Shown: positions 8,615 to 17,231, counted from the first letter of the stretch. The stretch: 64,000 bases of DNA from CAVSKL01 sp963728475 [NCBI: Candidatus Eiseniibacteriota bacterium] (GCA_963728475.1 CAVSKL010000001.1:186001-250000), one strand, 5' to 3'. Made by a program: numbers and translations. Notes: a model not told the origin generated them from the sequence alone.

Positions 8615-9760
8615 TCAGCGGGCCTCGGCCGCGCTCTCGCTCCGGAATGCCTCCAGGAATTCCCGCGCCCAGCTCTCGAACCGCCCCACGACGACGGCGC
8701 GGCGCATGCGCCTCATGGTTTCGAGGTAGAAGTGAAGGCTGTGGATGCTGGCCAGTTCCAGGGCCAGGACCTCACGGACCTGGAACAGGTGCCGGACGTA
8801 GGCCCGCGAGTAGTTGCGGCAAGTATAGCAGGCGCAGCCGGGCTCCAGGGGGCGGGGGTCGGCGGCGAAGGCGGCGTTCTTGACCACCAGGCGCCCCCGT
8901 CCGGTGAACACCGTGCCCTTGCGGGCGTTACGGGTGGGCATCACGCAGTCGAAGAGGTCCACTCCCCGGCGCACCCCCTCCACCAGGTCCTCGGGGGTGC
9001 CCACCCCCATCAGGTACCGGGGCTTGTCCGCGGGCATGAGGGGCACCCCCGCCCCCACCATCTCCCACATCGCCTCCTTGGGCTCGCCCACCGAGAGCCC
9101 CCCGATCGCGTACCCGTCGAACCCGATCCCTCCCAGCTCCTCCAGGCATCGGGCCCGGAGATCCGGGTAGATCCCCCCCTGGACGATCCCGAACAGCGAG
9201 GGGTCGGCCCCGGCCACCGGGTCGCCGCGGTCGAACGCCGCCCGGCTCCGCCGGGCCCAGCCCAGGGTGAGGTCGACCGAGGCCTCGGCGACGGGACGCT
9301 CGACCGGAAATTCCAGGCACTGGTCCAGCGCCATCACGATGTCCGATCCCAGCGAGAGCTGGATCTCCATGGAGAGCTCGGGGGTGAACTCGTGGCTGGA
9401 GCCGTCCAGGTGCGACTTGAACCGCACCCCCTCGGGGCGGACCCGGTTGAGGTCGGCCAGGCTCCAGATCTGGAACCCCCCGGAGTCGGTGAGCAGTAGC
9501 CGGTCCCACCCCATGAAGCGGTGGAGCCCACCCTGCTCGCGGATCAGCCGGTGACCGGGGCGGAGGTAGAGATGGTAGGTGTTGCCGAGGATGATCTCCG
9601 CGCCGAGTTCCCGCAGGTCGGACTGGCGGAGCGTCTTCACCGTGCCCTGGGTGCCCACCGGCATGAACGCGGGGGTGCTGACGGCGCCGCGGGCGCTGCG
9701 GAGCACGCCGGCGCGGGCCCCGCCGGGGTCGCGCGCGACCACCTCGAAGGAGAGCGCCAT
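8615..9760 (-). CDS. tgt: tRNA-guanine(34) transglycosylase
   Basis: Exchanges guanine-34 for the queuosine precursor preQ1 in GUN-anticodon tRNAs; 381 residues. The TIM-barrel start PAFMPVGTQGTVK is clear. LLTDSGGFQIWSL carries the catalytic-region Asp, and LFDCVMPTRNARKGT the nucleophile region. The zinc site CACYTCRNYSRAYVRHL supplies three Cys and a His. It starts three bases after the queA stop, so the two genes that act on the same modification are co-transcribed. Confidence 0.97.
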   Translation of the reverse strand: MALSFEVVARDPGGARAGVLRSARGAVSTPAFMPVGTQGTVKTLRQSDLRELGAEIILGNTYHLYLRPGHRLIREQGGLHRFMGWDRLLLTDSGGFQIWSLADLNRVRPEGVRFKSHLDGSSHEFTPELSMEIQLSLGSDIVMALDQCLEFPVERPVAEASVDLTLGWARRSRAAFDRGDPVAGADPSLFGIVQGGIYPDLRARCLEELGGIGFDGYAIGGLSVGEPKEAMWEMVGAGVPLMPADKPRYLMGVGTPEDLVEGVRRGVDLFDCVMPTRNARKGTVFTGRGRLVVKNAAFAADPRPLEPGCACYTCRNYSRAYVRHLFQVREVLALELASIHSLHFYLETMRRMRRAVVVGRFESWAREFLEAFRSESAAEAR

Positions 9761-9763
9761 GGA

Positions 9764-10822
9764 TCAGAGGATGAGCATGGCGTCGCCGTAGGAGTAGAAC
9801 CGGTAGCCCCGGTTCACCGCCTCCCGGTAGGCGCGCCGGACCAGCTCCAGGCCCCCGAATGCCGAGACCAGCATGAGGAGGGTGGAGCGCGGCAAGTGGA
9901 AGTTGGTGACGAGTGCGTCCACCAGGTGGAACTCGTAGGGCGGGTAGATGAACTTCTCGCTCCAGCCGTCCCCGGGCCGCACCGTCCACATATCCTCGTC
10001 GGGCAGGTGGAGTTCCGCGCTCTCCAGCGTCCGCACCACCGTGGTCCCCACCGCCACGATCCGCCCCCCGGCCCGGCGGGTGGCCGAGATCCCGTCCGCC
10101 GCCTCGGGGAGGACCCGGAAGTACTCCCGCTCCATGTGATGCATGCGCGGATCCTGCTCGGTGACCGGAGCGAAGGTGCCGAGTCCCACGTGGAGAGTGA
10201 TGTGGGTGGCGCCCACCCCGTTCCGGGAGAGCCGGTCCAGGAGGTCCCGGGTGAAGTGGAGCCCCGCGGTGGGCGCGGCCACCGCGCCCGGGCGCTCCGC
10301 GAACACGGTCTGGTAGCGCTCCTTGTCCTCGGGGGTGTCCTCGTGCTGGATGTAAGGGGGAAGCGGGACGTGCCCTTCCCGGTTCAGGAAGTCCATGATC
10401 GAGAAGTGTTCGGGGAACTCCACCAGGCGCGTCTTGTCGTCCAGTTCCTGCAGGACCGACACCGGGATCTTGCTCGTCCCCAGGTGCACCACGGTTCCGG
10501 CGGTGATCTTCCGGGCGGGCCGGGCCAGGGCCTGGAAGGTGGGATGGTTTTCGCGGCCGCGAACCGGGCCGAGGAGCAGGATCTCGATCCCGGCGCTCCC
10601 GCCGGTGCGGGTGCCGAAGAGGCGCGCGGGGATCACCCGGGTGTCGTTCACCACCAGGCGGTCGCCCGATCGCAGAAGCTCGGGCAGCTCGGAGAAGTGC
10701 CGGTGGTCGAGGGTCCCCGAGGCGCGGTCCACCACCAGGAGCCGGCTCGCGTCGCGCTCGGAGAGCGGATGCTGGGCGATCAGCTCCTTGGGAAGCTCGT
10801 AGTCGAAATCGGAGATGTGCAC
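9764..10822 (-). CDS. queA: S-adenosylmethionine:tRNA ribosyltransferase-isomerase
   Basis: Transfers the ribosyl part of SAM to preQ1 in tRNA to make epoxyqueuosine; 352 residues, family length. Family stretches include the N-terminal FDYELPKELIAQHPLSERDASRLLV, GDRLVVNDTRVIPARLFG, and AAPTAGLHFTRDLLDRL, plus the C-terminal NFHLPRSTLLMLVSAFGG. It lies between the DUF2905 gene and tgt. The order ruvB-DUF2905-queA-tgt-yajC is conserved in many bacteria. Confidence 0.97.
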   Translation of the reverse strand: MHISDFDYELPKELIAQHPLSERDASRLLVVDRASGTLDHRHFSELPELLRSGDRLVVNDTRVIPARLFGTRTGGSAGIEILLLGPVRGRENHPTFQALARPARKITAGTVVHLGTSKIPVSVLQELDDKTRLVEFPEHFSIMDFLNREGHVPLPPYIQHEDTPEDKERYQTVFAERPGAVAAPTAGLHFTRDLLDRLSRNGVGATHITLHVGLGTFAPVTEQDPRMHHMEREYFRVLPEAADGISATRRAGGRIVAVGTTVVRTLESAELHLPDEDMWTVRPGDGWSEKFIYPPYEFHLVDALVTNFHLPRSTLLMLVSAFGGLELVRRAYREAVNRGYRFYSYGDAMLIL

Positions 10823-10829
10823 GGGCGGA

Positions 10830-11045
10830 TCACTTACGGAACAGGTTCAACAGGATCGTGAGCACGATGCTCAGGATCAACAGGGTGGCGAAGGGAAAAT
10901 ATACCGCCCATCCCTTCCCGGAAAAGTGGAAGTCGCCGGGGAGGCGGCCCAGGAAGGGTACCCTCCCGGCCAGGAGGAGGACCACCCCTGCCGCGACCAG
11001 GGCCAGCCCGGCCAGGATGAGGATGCGGCCCAGCGGGGCGAGCAG
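10830..11045 (-). CDS. DUF2905 small membrane protein, non-ATG start
   Basis: 71-residue protein with two hydrophobic helices separated by the family signature GRVPFLGRLPGDFHF, followed by WAVYFPFATLLILSIV and ending NLFRK. This matches the DUF2905 family, which often sits between ruvB and queA. Function is unknown. No ATG, GTG or TTG opens the frame after the preceding in-frame region. The best start is a CTG at 11045, three bases after the ruvB stop, with GAGGG nine bases upstream; a second CTG four codons later is an alternative. Its stop lies 8 bp before queA. The non-canonical start probably hides it from automatic gene callers. Confidence 0.85.
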   Translation of the reverse strand: MLAPLGRILILAGLALVAAGVVLLLAGRVPFLGRLPGDFHFSGKGWAVYFPFATLLILSIVLTILLNLFRK

Positions 11046-11047
11046 GG

Positions 11048-12085
11048 CTAGCGACCCTCGAAGATGTCGTTCTGGCCGGCGGGGGCCCTCCCCGGCGCGA
11101 TCCCCAGATGCTGGTAGGCGCGGGCGGCGGCGATCCGGCCCCGGGGGGTGCGCTGGATGAAGCCCTGCTGGAGGAGAAAGGGCTCGTACACGTCCTCCAG
11201 GGTCTCGGGTTCCTCCCCCACCGCCATGGCCAGGGTGTTGAGCCCGACCGGCCCCCCGCCGTACCGGGTGATGAGCGCTTCCAGGTAACGGCGGTCCATG
11301 GGATCCAGTCCGAGGGTGTCCACCTCCAGGAGGTCGAGCGCCGCCTCGGCCACCTCGCGGGTGACCGTGCCGTCGGCGCGGACCTGGGCATAATCCCGGA
11401 TCCGCCGGAGCAGACGGTTGGCGATCCTGGGGGTGCCGCGGGAACGGCGGGCCACCTCCGTGCGACCGCCGGGGTCGACCTCCAGGGAGAGGATGCGCGC
11501 GGTGCGCTCCACGATGATCTCGAGCTCGGCCGGCTCGTAGTAGTCCAGGCGGTGGATCATGCCGAACCGGGCGCGGAGCGGCGAGGTGAGGAGTCCCGCC
11601 CGGGTGGTCGCGCCGACCAGGGTGAAGGGCGCGAGGCTCAAGCGCACCGAGCGCGCTCCGGGACCGCGGTCGATCATGATGTCGAGGGAGTAGTCCTCCA
11701 TCGCCGGGTAGAGGTACTCCTCGATCACGGGATGGAGGCGGTGCACCTCGTCGATGAAGAGGATCCCGCGATCGCCCAGGGTGGTGAGGATGCCGGCCAG
11801 ATCCCCCGGCCGCTCCAGCACCGGTCCCGAGGTGTAGACGATGGGAACCTCGAGCTCCTGGGCCACGATCGCGGCCAGGGTGGTCTTCCCCAGCCCCGGC
11901 GGGCCGTAGAGGAGCAGATGGTCCAGCGATTCGCCGCGCTGCCGGGCCGCTTCCAGCGCGATCCGCAGGTTCTCCCGGAGCGCGCTCTGCCCCACGAAAT
12001 CGGCCAGCCGCCGGGGGCGGAGCGAGGTGTCGAGACCGGACTCGTCCTCCTGGAGGATCGGATCGGTGATGCCGCGTGAGGTCAT
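11048..12085 (-). CDS. ruvB: Holliday junction branch-migration ATPase RuvB
   Basis: Hexameric motor that drives branch migration of Holliday junctions together with RuvA; 345 residues. The N-terminal [19 protein letters not shown] is typical. Walker A is [12 protein letters not shown], Walker B FIDEVHRL, and sensor region [19 protein letters not shown]; the C-terminal winged helix contains TPRGRIAA. The ATG at 12085 is preceded by GAGG at five bases; a more upstream ATG at 12154 lacks family sequence. ruvA and ruvC are not adjacent on this side. It is the first gene of the ruvB-DUF2905-queA-tgt run. Confidence 0.97.
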   Translation of the reverse strand: MTSRGITDPILQEDESGLDTSLRPRRLADFVGQSALRENLRIALEAARQRGESLDHLLLYGPPGLGKTTLAAIVAQELEVPIVYTSGPVLERPGDLAGILTTLGDRGILFIDEVHRLHPVIEEYLYPAMEDYSLDIMIDRGPGARSVRLSLAPFTLVGATTRAGLLTSPLRARFGMIHRLDYYEPAELEIIVERTARILSLEVDPGGRTEVARRSRGTPRIANRLLRRIRDYAQVRADGTVTREVAEAALDLLEVDTLGLDPMDRRYLEALITRYGGGPVGLNTLAMAVGEEPETLEDVYEPFLLQQGFIQRTPRGRIAAARAYQHLGIAPGRAPAGQNDIFEGR

Positions 12086-12129
12086 GGAATCCTCGGGGGG
12101 AAGGCCGGGCCGGCGAACGTCGAACAGGC

Positions 12130-12341
12130 TATCACGCCGGGGGGGCAGGCTCAACGGCGGGGGTTGGGTGGGGGGCGGGAGGGGTGACGGCGAGGGTTGG
12201 GTAGTCTTGGGGCTGAGGGCGGGCGGGGTGACGGCGGCGTCTGGGTGGGGGGACGGTGGGGTTTGGGTGGGGTGGGGGGGTTCGGGTGCGGGACGACGAG
12301 GAGGGCCTGGGACGAGGGTCGGCTAGGCCGAATGGCGGGTG
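12130..12341 (+). repeat. G-rich low-complexity tract
   Basis: About 210 bp in which the plus strand is dominated by runs of three to seven G separated by short loops. Examples are GGGTTGGGTGGGGGGCGGG and GGGTGGGGGGACGGTGGGG. No frame looks coding. It lies directly upstream of ruvB (C-rich on ruvB's coding strand), so the ruvB promoter must lie in or beside it. G-quadruplex formation is a reasonable inference from the run spacing. Confidence 0.7.
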
Positions 12342-13246
12342 GACCCGGGTCCATATCCGGGGGGGGACGGGCCGCCCGGCCGGCCTGGATCAACGGCGGA
12401 TCGAGCGTCGGCGCCGCGACGGTCTCCGGCTTTGGCGCCGGAGCGGCAACCGGGCGAAATAGGGACCCGGGTCCACATCGGGGGGGACGGGCCGCGCGGC
12501 CGGCCTGGAAGATCGATTGGCGGGCGGATCGAGCGTCGGCGCCGCGACGGTCTCCGGCCTTGGCGCCGCGACGGTCTCCGGCTTTGGCGCCGGAGCGGCA
12601 ACCGGGCGAAATAGGGACCCGGGTCCACATCGGGGGGGGACGGGCCGCGCGGCCGGCCTGGATCAACGGCGGATCGAGCGTCGGCGCCGCGACGGTCTCC
12701 GGCCTTGGCGCCGCAACGGTCTCCGGCTTCGGTGGCGCGAGAGCCTCCGGCCTCGGCGCCGCATCGGCAACCGGGCGAAATAGGGATCCGGGTCCACATC
12801 CGGGGGGAACGGGCCGCGCGGCCGGCCTGGATCAACGGCGGATCGAGCTTCGGCGCCGCGACGGTCTCCGGCTTCGGTGCCGCGAGAGCCTCCGGCCTCG
12901 GCGCCGCATCGGCAACCGGGCGAAATAGGGATCCGGGTCCACATCCGGGGGGAACGGGCCGCGCGGCCGGCCTGGATCAACGGCGGATCGAGCGTCGGCG
13001 CCGCGACGGTCTCCGGCTTCGGTGCCGCGAGAGCCTCCGGCCTCGGCGCCGCAACGGCTACCTGGCGAAATAGGGATCCGGGTCCACATCCGGGGGGGGA
13101 CGGGCCGCGCGGCCGGCCTGGATCAACGGCGGATCGAGCGTCGGCGCCGCGACGGTCTCCGGCCTTGGCGCCGCAACGGCTTCCGGGCGAAATAAGGACC
13201 CGGGTCCACATCGGGGGGGACGGGCCGCCCGGCCGGCCTGGATCAG
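12342..13246. repeat. Nested tandem minisatellite, six units plus partial
   Basis: Six imperfect tandem units begin at about 12342, 12464, 12616, 12785, 12930 and 13075, with a partial seventh at 13197. Each opens with GACCCGGGTCCA or GATCCGGGTCCA and a G-run, followed by GGGCCGCGCGGCCGGCC (self-complementary) and GGATCGAGCGTCGGCG. Each ends with CGGGCGAAATAGG. Between these constant parts lies a variable number of roughly 24-bp sub-repeats of the type GGCGCCGCGACGGTCTCCGG. Sub-repeat counts appear to be 2, 3, 4, 3, 3, 2, which explains unit lengths of about 122, 152, 169, 145, 145 and 122 bp. Unit lengths are not all multiples of three, so no frame is preserved and the array is probably non-coding. 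Confidence 0.9.
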
Positions 13247-13372
13247 ACGCCCTCACCGAAAAGGTCCACCCACCCCCCGGCCCGCTCAAGACGCGACCGC
13301 TGGTACCATGAAGGCGCGGTGCCAGGAGGCGCGCGGCGACCCGGAGACCAGGACGGCGACGAGGCGATCCCC

Positions 13373-13630
13373 ATGTCCGAAAAGCCTTCTCCCCAAGACC
13401 TGGCCCGCGAGGAGGCGCGGATCCGGCGGCTTCGGATCCTGGTGGATCTCACCGCGAGCCTCCTCCGCCAGAGCGACCTTCCCCTGGCCGAGGCGGTGCA
13501 CCTGGTGCGGGCGGTGCGCACGCAGGCGCTCCGGCTCTTCCCGGACAAGGCCGCGACCTACAACCTCGTCTATGCGCCCCGGTTCGCGCGCATCCTGCGC
13601 GAGAAGTACGGGGTGCGGCTCGAGGGATGA
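13373..13630 (+). CDS. Small conserved hypothetical protein (85 aa)
   Basis: 85-residue, largely helical, charged protein with no signal peptide or membrane segment. The central part RILVDLTASLLRQSDLPLAEA, followed by RTQALRLFPDKAATYNLVYAPRF, has the look of a conserved small cytoplasmic family, but I cannot name one. The ATG at 13373 has GAGG eight bases upstream, better than the in-frame start at 13319. It is transcribed away from the minisatellite and convergent with the HAD phosphatase, whose stop lies 50 bp away. Function unknown. Confidence 0.75.
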   Translation: MSEKPSPQDLAREEARIRRLRILVDLTASLLRQSDLPLAEAVHLVRAVRTQALRLFPDKAATYNLVYAPRFARILREKYGVRLEG

Positions 13631-13680
13631 CCCCGCGCCCGGACGCGCGCGGCCCGCAGGAAGCGGTTCGCGGGGAGACG

Positions 13681-14337
13681 CTATCCCGGCTCCCCCAGCA
13701 ACAACCGCCGGAGCGCCGCTACCGAGGCCACGGTGTAGATCTTGGGAAAGGCGTCGAACTCCTCGGGGGCATGCGTTCCCCAGAGCGCCCCCACCACCTC
13801 GACCCCCGCCCCCTCGGCCGCCTGGGCGTCGAGAGGGCTGTCCCCCACGTAGACCGCGTCGGCGGGCGTAAGCCCGGCCTGCGCCAGCACCTTCACCAGG
13901 CCGTCGGGCGAGGGCTTGGACGCCGCCACCTCGTCGCCGGTCACCGTATCCTCGAAGAGTTCCCGGATCCCCATCCCATCGAGGATGGCGTCGGTGCTCC
14001 TCCGGCCCCGCCCGGTGAAAAGCGCGGTCCGGCGTCCGGCGGTGCGCAGGTCGGCGATCAGCTCGCGCATCCCGGGAAACGGCCCGAGGCCGGCGAAGCG
14101 CCGCTCATAGGCCGCGTACAGGCGATCCACCGCGTCCTCGGCATGCTCCTCGCCCACCCAGTCGGCGATGATGTGCTGATCCGCCGGCCCCATCCGGCCC
14201 AGGATCTCCTCGCGGGTGGGCCGCCGTCCGAGCGCGGGCTCGAGCGCGTCCTGGAATGCGGAGAAGGTGGCGGGCATGGTGTCCACCACCGTCCCGTCCA
14301 GGTCGAAAATGACGAGCGGCTGAGCGAGTGCTGGCAT
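13681..14337 (-). CDS. HAD-superfamily hydrolase, phosphoglycolate-phosphatase-like
   Basis: 218-residue soluble phosphatase of the haloacid dehalogenase superfamily. Motif I is FDLDGTVVDT with the nucleophile Asp, motif II LFTGRG, motif III the Lys of SKPSPDG, and motif IV VGDSPLDAQAAEGAG with the metal ligands. A helical cap between motifs I and II makes it a C1-type member of the Gph/PpaX group. Substrates in this group include phosphoglycolate and pyrophosphate, and sequence alone does not decide between them. It is a single gene, convergent with the upstream small protein. Confidence 0.93.
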   Translation of the reverse strand: MPALAQPLVIFDLDGTVVDTMPATFSAFQDALEPALGRRPTREEILGRMGPADQHIIADWVGEEHAEDAVDRLYAAYERRFAGLGPFPGMRELIADLRTAGRRTALFTGRGRRSTDAILDGMGIRELFEDTVTGDEVAASKPSPDGLVKVLAQAGLTPADAVYVGDSPLDAQAAEGAGVEVVGALWGTHAPEEFDAFPKIYTVASVAALRRLLLGEPG

Positions 14338-14473
14338 GCAGGACTAGGAGACCGGATCGGGCGGCTCCGCGTCAAGCGACCAGGTGGGGATCGCCGGCGC
14401 GACGGGAGCGGACGGCCGGGCGGGCCGGAACCGGCGACCCAACGAAGTCCTTGTGCGTGTTCGGGTTAAGCGG

Positions 14474-14502
14474 TTGACAGCCCCGGTACCGGTCGCTAGA
14501 GT
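14474..14502 (+). promoter_or_regulatory. Sigma-70-type promoter for SNF transporter
   Basis: TTGACA (14474-14479) is followed after exactly 17 bases by TAGAGT (14497-14502). The transporter start codon lies about 54 bp downstream. The -35 box is a perfect match to the vegetative consensus. Confidence 0.75.
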
Positions 14503-14555
14503 GCGGCCAGCGCACACCCACGGTGCCACGGGCCGCCACCAAGGAGTCATCCCCC

Positions 14556-16124
14556 TTGAGTTCCACGACACGCGGGCAGTGGGGGTCGAGGGTCGGTTTC
14601 ATTCTCGCCGCATCGGGATCGGCCATCGGCCTCGGGAACATCGTCTTCTTCTCCGCCAACGCCTACAAGTTCGGCGGCGGCGCCTTCTACCTCCCCTACT
14701 TCATCGCCCTCTTCGTGATCGGGATTCCGGTCATGATCCTGGAGTTCGGGCTCGGCCACGTGACCCGGCGGGCGCTCCCCGAATCGCTCCATCGGGTGGC
14801 GGGCCGGGGCGGCGAGTTCGTGGGGTGGTGGGCGCTCATGAACGCCGGCTTCATCACCCTCTACTACTGCACCATCCTCGCCTGGGTGATCGGGATGTTC
14901 GTGGGGGCGTTCGGGGGTCTCTGGAAGGCCTCGTTCCCCACCCCGCACTTCGCGGTGGCGAGCCTTCCCAACCCCTACGGCTACTTCTTCCATATGCTCA
15001 GCACCTGGAGGCCGATTCTGTTCGTGGCGGTCGTGTGGATCCTGAACGGCTGGATCATCCGCCGGGGCGCCGCCACCATCGAGGCCGCGGTCAAGGTCTT
15101 CGTGCCGCTCATGTGGCTATTCATGGTGGCGCTCATCGTGCGCGGGGTGACCCTTCCCCACGGCGCCCAGGGGGTATGGTTCCTGTTCACCCCGGACTGG
15201 GGGGTGATGAAGAACCCGGCGGTCTGGCAGGGGGCGTTCAGCCAGATGTTCTTCACCCTGTCCCTGGGCTTCGGGATCATGACCGCCTATGCCAGCTACC
15301 TGCCCAAGAACAGCGACCAGACCAATAACGCGGTGCTTACCTCGCTCATGAACTGCGGGTTCGAGTACATCGCCGGGCTCGCGGTATTCTCCATCCTGTT
15401 CGCCTTCGCCATGGTGCCCAAGGCCAGTACCCTGGCCATGATGTTCTTCATCGTGCCCAGGGGGATCGCCCAGCTCCCCGGCGGAAGCCCCGCGGTGGTC
15501 GGATTCGGCCTGCTCTTCTTCGTCCTCCTTCTCCTGGCCGGCGTCTCGTCCTCGGTGTCCCTGGTGGAGGGGCTGGCCAGCGCGGTCATCGACAAGTACC
15601 GCATCCCGAGGGGCCGCGCGGTGTGGATCTTCATCGGGCTGGGGTTCCTGGGAAGCTCGCTCTTCGCGCTCCCCCACGTGGTGAACCCGGGGATCGAGAA
15701 CGACGGCACCCTGGGGTTGACGCTCCTGGATCTCACCGACCACTGGGCCTTCAGCTACGGCCTTCTCATCGTGGGGCTCCTGGAATGCCTGCTGATCGGG
15801 TGGGCGTTCGGGGTGAAGAAGCTCCGCGCCGACGTCAACCTCTACTCCCGGTTCCACCTGGGCGGATGGTACGACGTGCTCATCCGCTGGGTGATCCCCG
15901 CCATCATCCTGTTCGTGCTGGTGTACGCGGTGATCGGCGAGTTCCGGAGCCACCTCTACGGGAGCGGTTTCGCCCCCAACTTCAGCCGGGGGTGGCGGGC
16001 GATGGCGGGCTCGCCCTGGGCGGTGCTCCTGGTCTGGCTCGCCGCCACCGTGGGCATGGCCGGTCTCTTCACCGCGCGCGGCGGCTACTCGGGCCACGAA
16101 CCGGGGAGGGGCGGGGATGAGTAG
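14556..16124 (+). CDS. Sodium-dependent transporter, SNF (neurotransmitter symporter) family
   Basis: Na+-coupled amino-acid-type symporter of 522 residues in the LeuT fold, with about twelve hydrophobic helices. The first helix carries the family signature GSRVGFILAASGSAIGLGNI, including the unwound Gly region that binds Na+ and substrate. The chosen start is a TTG at 14556 with a strong AAGGAG nine bases upstream. An in-frame GTG at 14523 would add 11 residues without a ribosome site. A good promoter lies just upstream. The last eight bases overlap the next gene. The substrate cannot be told from sequence. Confidence 0.94.
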   Translation: MSSTTRGQWGSRVGFILAASGSAIGLGNIVFFSANAYKFGGGAFYLPYFIALFVIGIPVMILEFGLGHVTRRALPESLHRVAGRGGEFVGWWALMNAGFITLYYCTILAWVIGMFVGAFGGLWKASFPTPHFAVASLPNPYGYFFHMLSTWRPILFVAVVWILNGWIIRRGAATIEAAVKVFVPLMWLFMVALIVRGVTLPHGAQGVWFLFTPDWGVMKNPAVWQGAFSQMFFTLSLGFGIMTAYASYLPKNSDQTNNAVLTSLMNCGFEYIAGLAVFSILFAFAMVPKASTLAMMFFIVPRGIAQLPGGSPAVVGFGLLFFVLLLLAGVSSSVSLVEGLASAVIDKYRIPRGRAVWIFIGLGFLGSSLFALPHVVNPGIENDGTLGLTLLDLTDHWAFSYGLLIVGLLECLLIGWAFGVKKLRADVNLYSRFHLGGWYDVLIRWVIPAIILFVLVYAVIGEFRSHLYGSGFAPNFSRGWRAMAGSPWAVLLVWLAATVGMAGLFTARGGYSGHEPGRGGDE

Positions 16125-16581
16125 GGCCGCGCTGGCAGCGGTGGCGGCCGGCCTCGGGCTGGTGGCGGCGGCGGCCGGGGCCGGCGCCGACATCACCGTC
16201 GACCCCGCCTTCCCCACCACCGGGAAACCCGCGGTGGTGAGGGTGGCCGGCGAGGCGGGGCCGGTGGCCGGAGCCCGGGTCTCGGTGCTCTACCGGCCGG
16301 GGAGCGAGGTCTCGCGGACCGATTCCCTAGGGGTGACCGGCTCCGACGGCGCACTCTCCTGGACCCCGGTCGAGGCCGGAGTGGCCACGATCTCCGCGGG
16401 CGTGCCCGACTCCACCGGCGCGATCGTCGCGCAGAGCCGAAACCTCTCGGTGCGCTTCCGGGGGCTCCCCGCGTCGGGCCTCTTCATCCTGATCGCGGCC
16501 GGGGTGATCCTCTACGGCGGGGTGATCCTGGGCTTCCGCATGCTGGGGAGCCCCCCGCCCGCGTTGCCGCCCGACACCTAG
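16117..16581 (+). CDS. Exported Ig-like protein with C-terminal membrane anchor
   Basis: 154 residues: signal peptide (about 1-24, ending AGAGA), a beta-rich Ig-like domain (TGKPAVVRVAGEAGPVAGAR, about 30-120), then one transmembrane helix (LFILIAAGVILYGGVILGF, about 123-142). It starts inside the end of the transporter gene (ATGAGTAG), so it is almost certainly co-translated with it. The topology is a periplasmic domain with a short cytoplasmic tail. It may be an accessory subunit of the transporter; that is inference from coupling only. No family recognised. Confidence 0.8.
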   Translation: MSRAALAAVAAGLGLVAAAAGAGADITVDPAFPTTGKPAVVRVAGEAGPVAGARVSVLYRPGSEVSRTDSLGVTGSDGALSWTPVEAGVATISAGVPDSTGAIVAQSRNLSVRFRGLPASGLFILIAAGVILYGGVILGFRMLGSPPPALPPDT

Positions 16582-16649
16582 CCCCCAAGCGCCCCGGCTC
16601 GTCCCGATACCCCTCCCCCCCCGCACGGGGAGGTAGAACGCGTTCCGGT

Positions 16650-16866
16650 CACAGCTCAACGACTGTTCCCTGGCCGTGTCCGGCGGGGTCTGGCGGGTGC
16701 CTCTCCTGGTGCTGCTGGTCCAGCACCGGGGTGCTCCTCACCGTCGTGCTCCGGGGCGTGCAGTTCCGCAAGCTGGGGCACGCCTTCCGCGCCATCTCCG
16801 GCCGGTACGACCGGGCCGGGGACGCCGGAGACATCGACGGCTTCCAGGCGCTGTCCGCCGCGCTAC
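16650..16866 (+). pseudogene. Truncated, frameshifted AGCS (alanine/glycine:cation) symporter remnant
   Basis: Two adjacent frames together give the N-terminus of an amino-acid carrier of the AGCS (Na_Ala_symp) family. First comes SGGVWRVPLLVLL in one frame (about 16680-16716). A frameshift follows, then GVLLTVVLRGVQFRKLGHAF and SGRYDRAGDAGDIDGFQALS (about 16728-16857). Intact family members continue with a conserved SATVG(T/I)GN block. Here the similarity stops at SAAL and the DNA turns into the 3' end of the convergent TM2 gene. About 70 of the family's roughly 450 residues remain, so this is a decayed fragment. Confidence 0.75.
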
Positions 16867-17231
16867 CCGAAGATGGGACCGAAGGCCCCGGCCGGCGCCA
16901 CGTGGGCAGCCCGGAACTCGGCGTCGTTCTTCACCAGGATGAGGATGCCGTCGATGAGGCCGAGGAGGCTCGGCACGCCGGTCCAGCAGAGGACCAGGAA
17001 CACCAGGCCCCACCCCCACTGCCCCAGGTAGAACTTGTGGACCCCCAGACCCCCGACCAGAATCGCCAGCACCCCGGCGGCGATCCGGTCCTTGCCTCCG
17101 GCGACGGCGGGACCGGGCCCGGCGGAGGCGCCGGGGCCGGGGCCGAGCGGCGCGGAGCATGTGGGACAGAACCGGTCGGCGGGCTGGATGGGGGCGTTGC
17201 AGCGGGGGCAGCGGGTTTCGATCGTGCTCAT
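16863..17231 (-). CDS. Zinc-ribbon TM2-domain membrane protein
   Basis: 122 residues. A short zinc ribbon at the N-terminus (CPRCNAPIQPADRFCPTC, four Cys) is followed by a low-complexity GPGPGASAGPGP linker. Then comes a TM2 domain with two helices and the signature GGLGVHKFYLGQWGWGLVF. TM2 proteins are widespread and mostly uncharacterised. It is the last gene of a three-gene cassette joined by 4-base ATGA/GTGA overlaps. Its stop coincides with the break of the AGCS pseudogene on the other strand. Confidence 0.9.
   Translation of the reverse strand: MSTIETRCPRCNAPIQPADRFCPTCSAPLGPGPGASAGPGPAVAGGKDRIAAGVLAILVGGLGVHKFYLGQWGWGLVFLVLCWTGVPSLLGLIDGILILVKNDAEFRAAHVAPAGAFGPIFG

Noticed and set aside
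12342-13246. CRISPR array
   Set aside because: Units are 120-170 bp, directly abutting, with no unique spacers and no cas genes.
12197-13311. Repeat-containing frames over the minisatellite, on both strands
   Set aside because: Unit lengths are not all multiples of three, so the frames shift between units. There is no conserved start or ribosome site.
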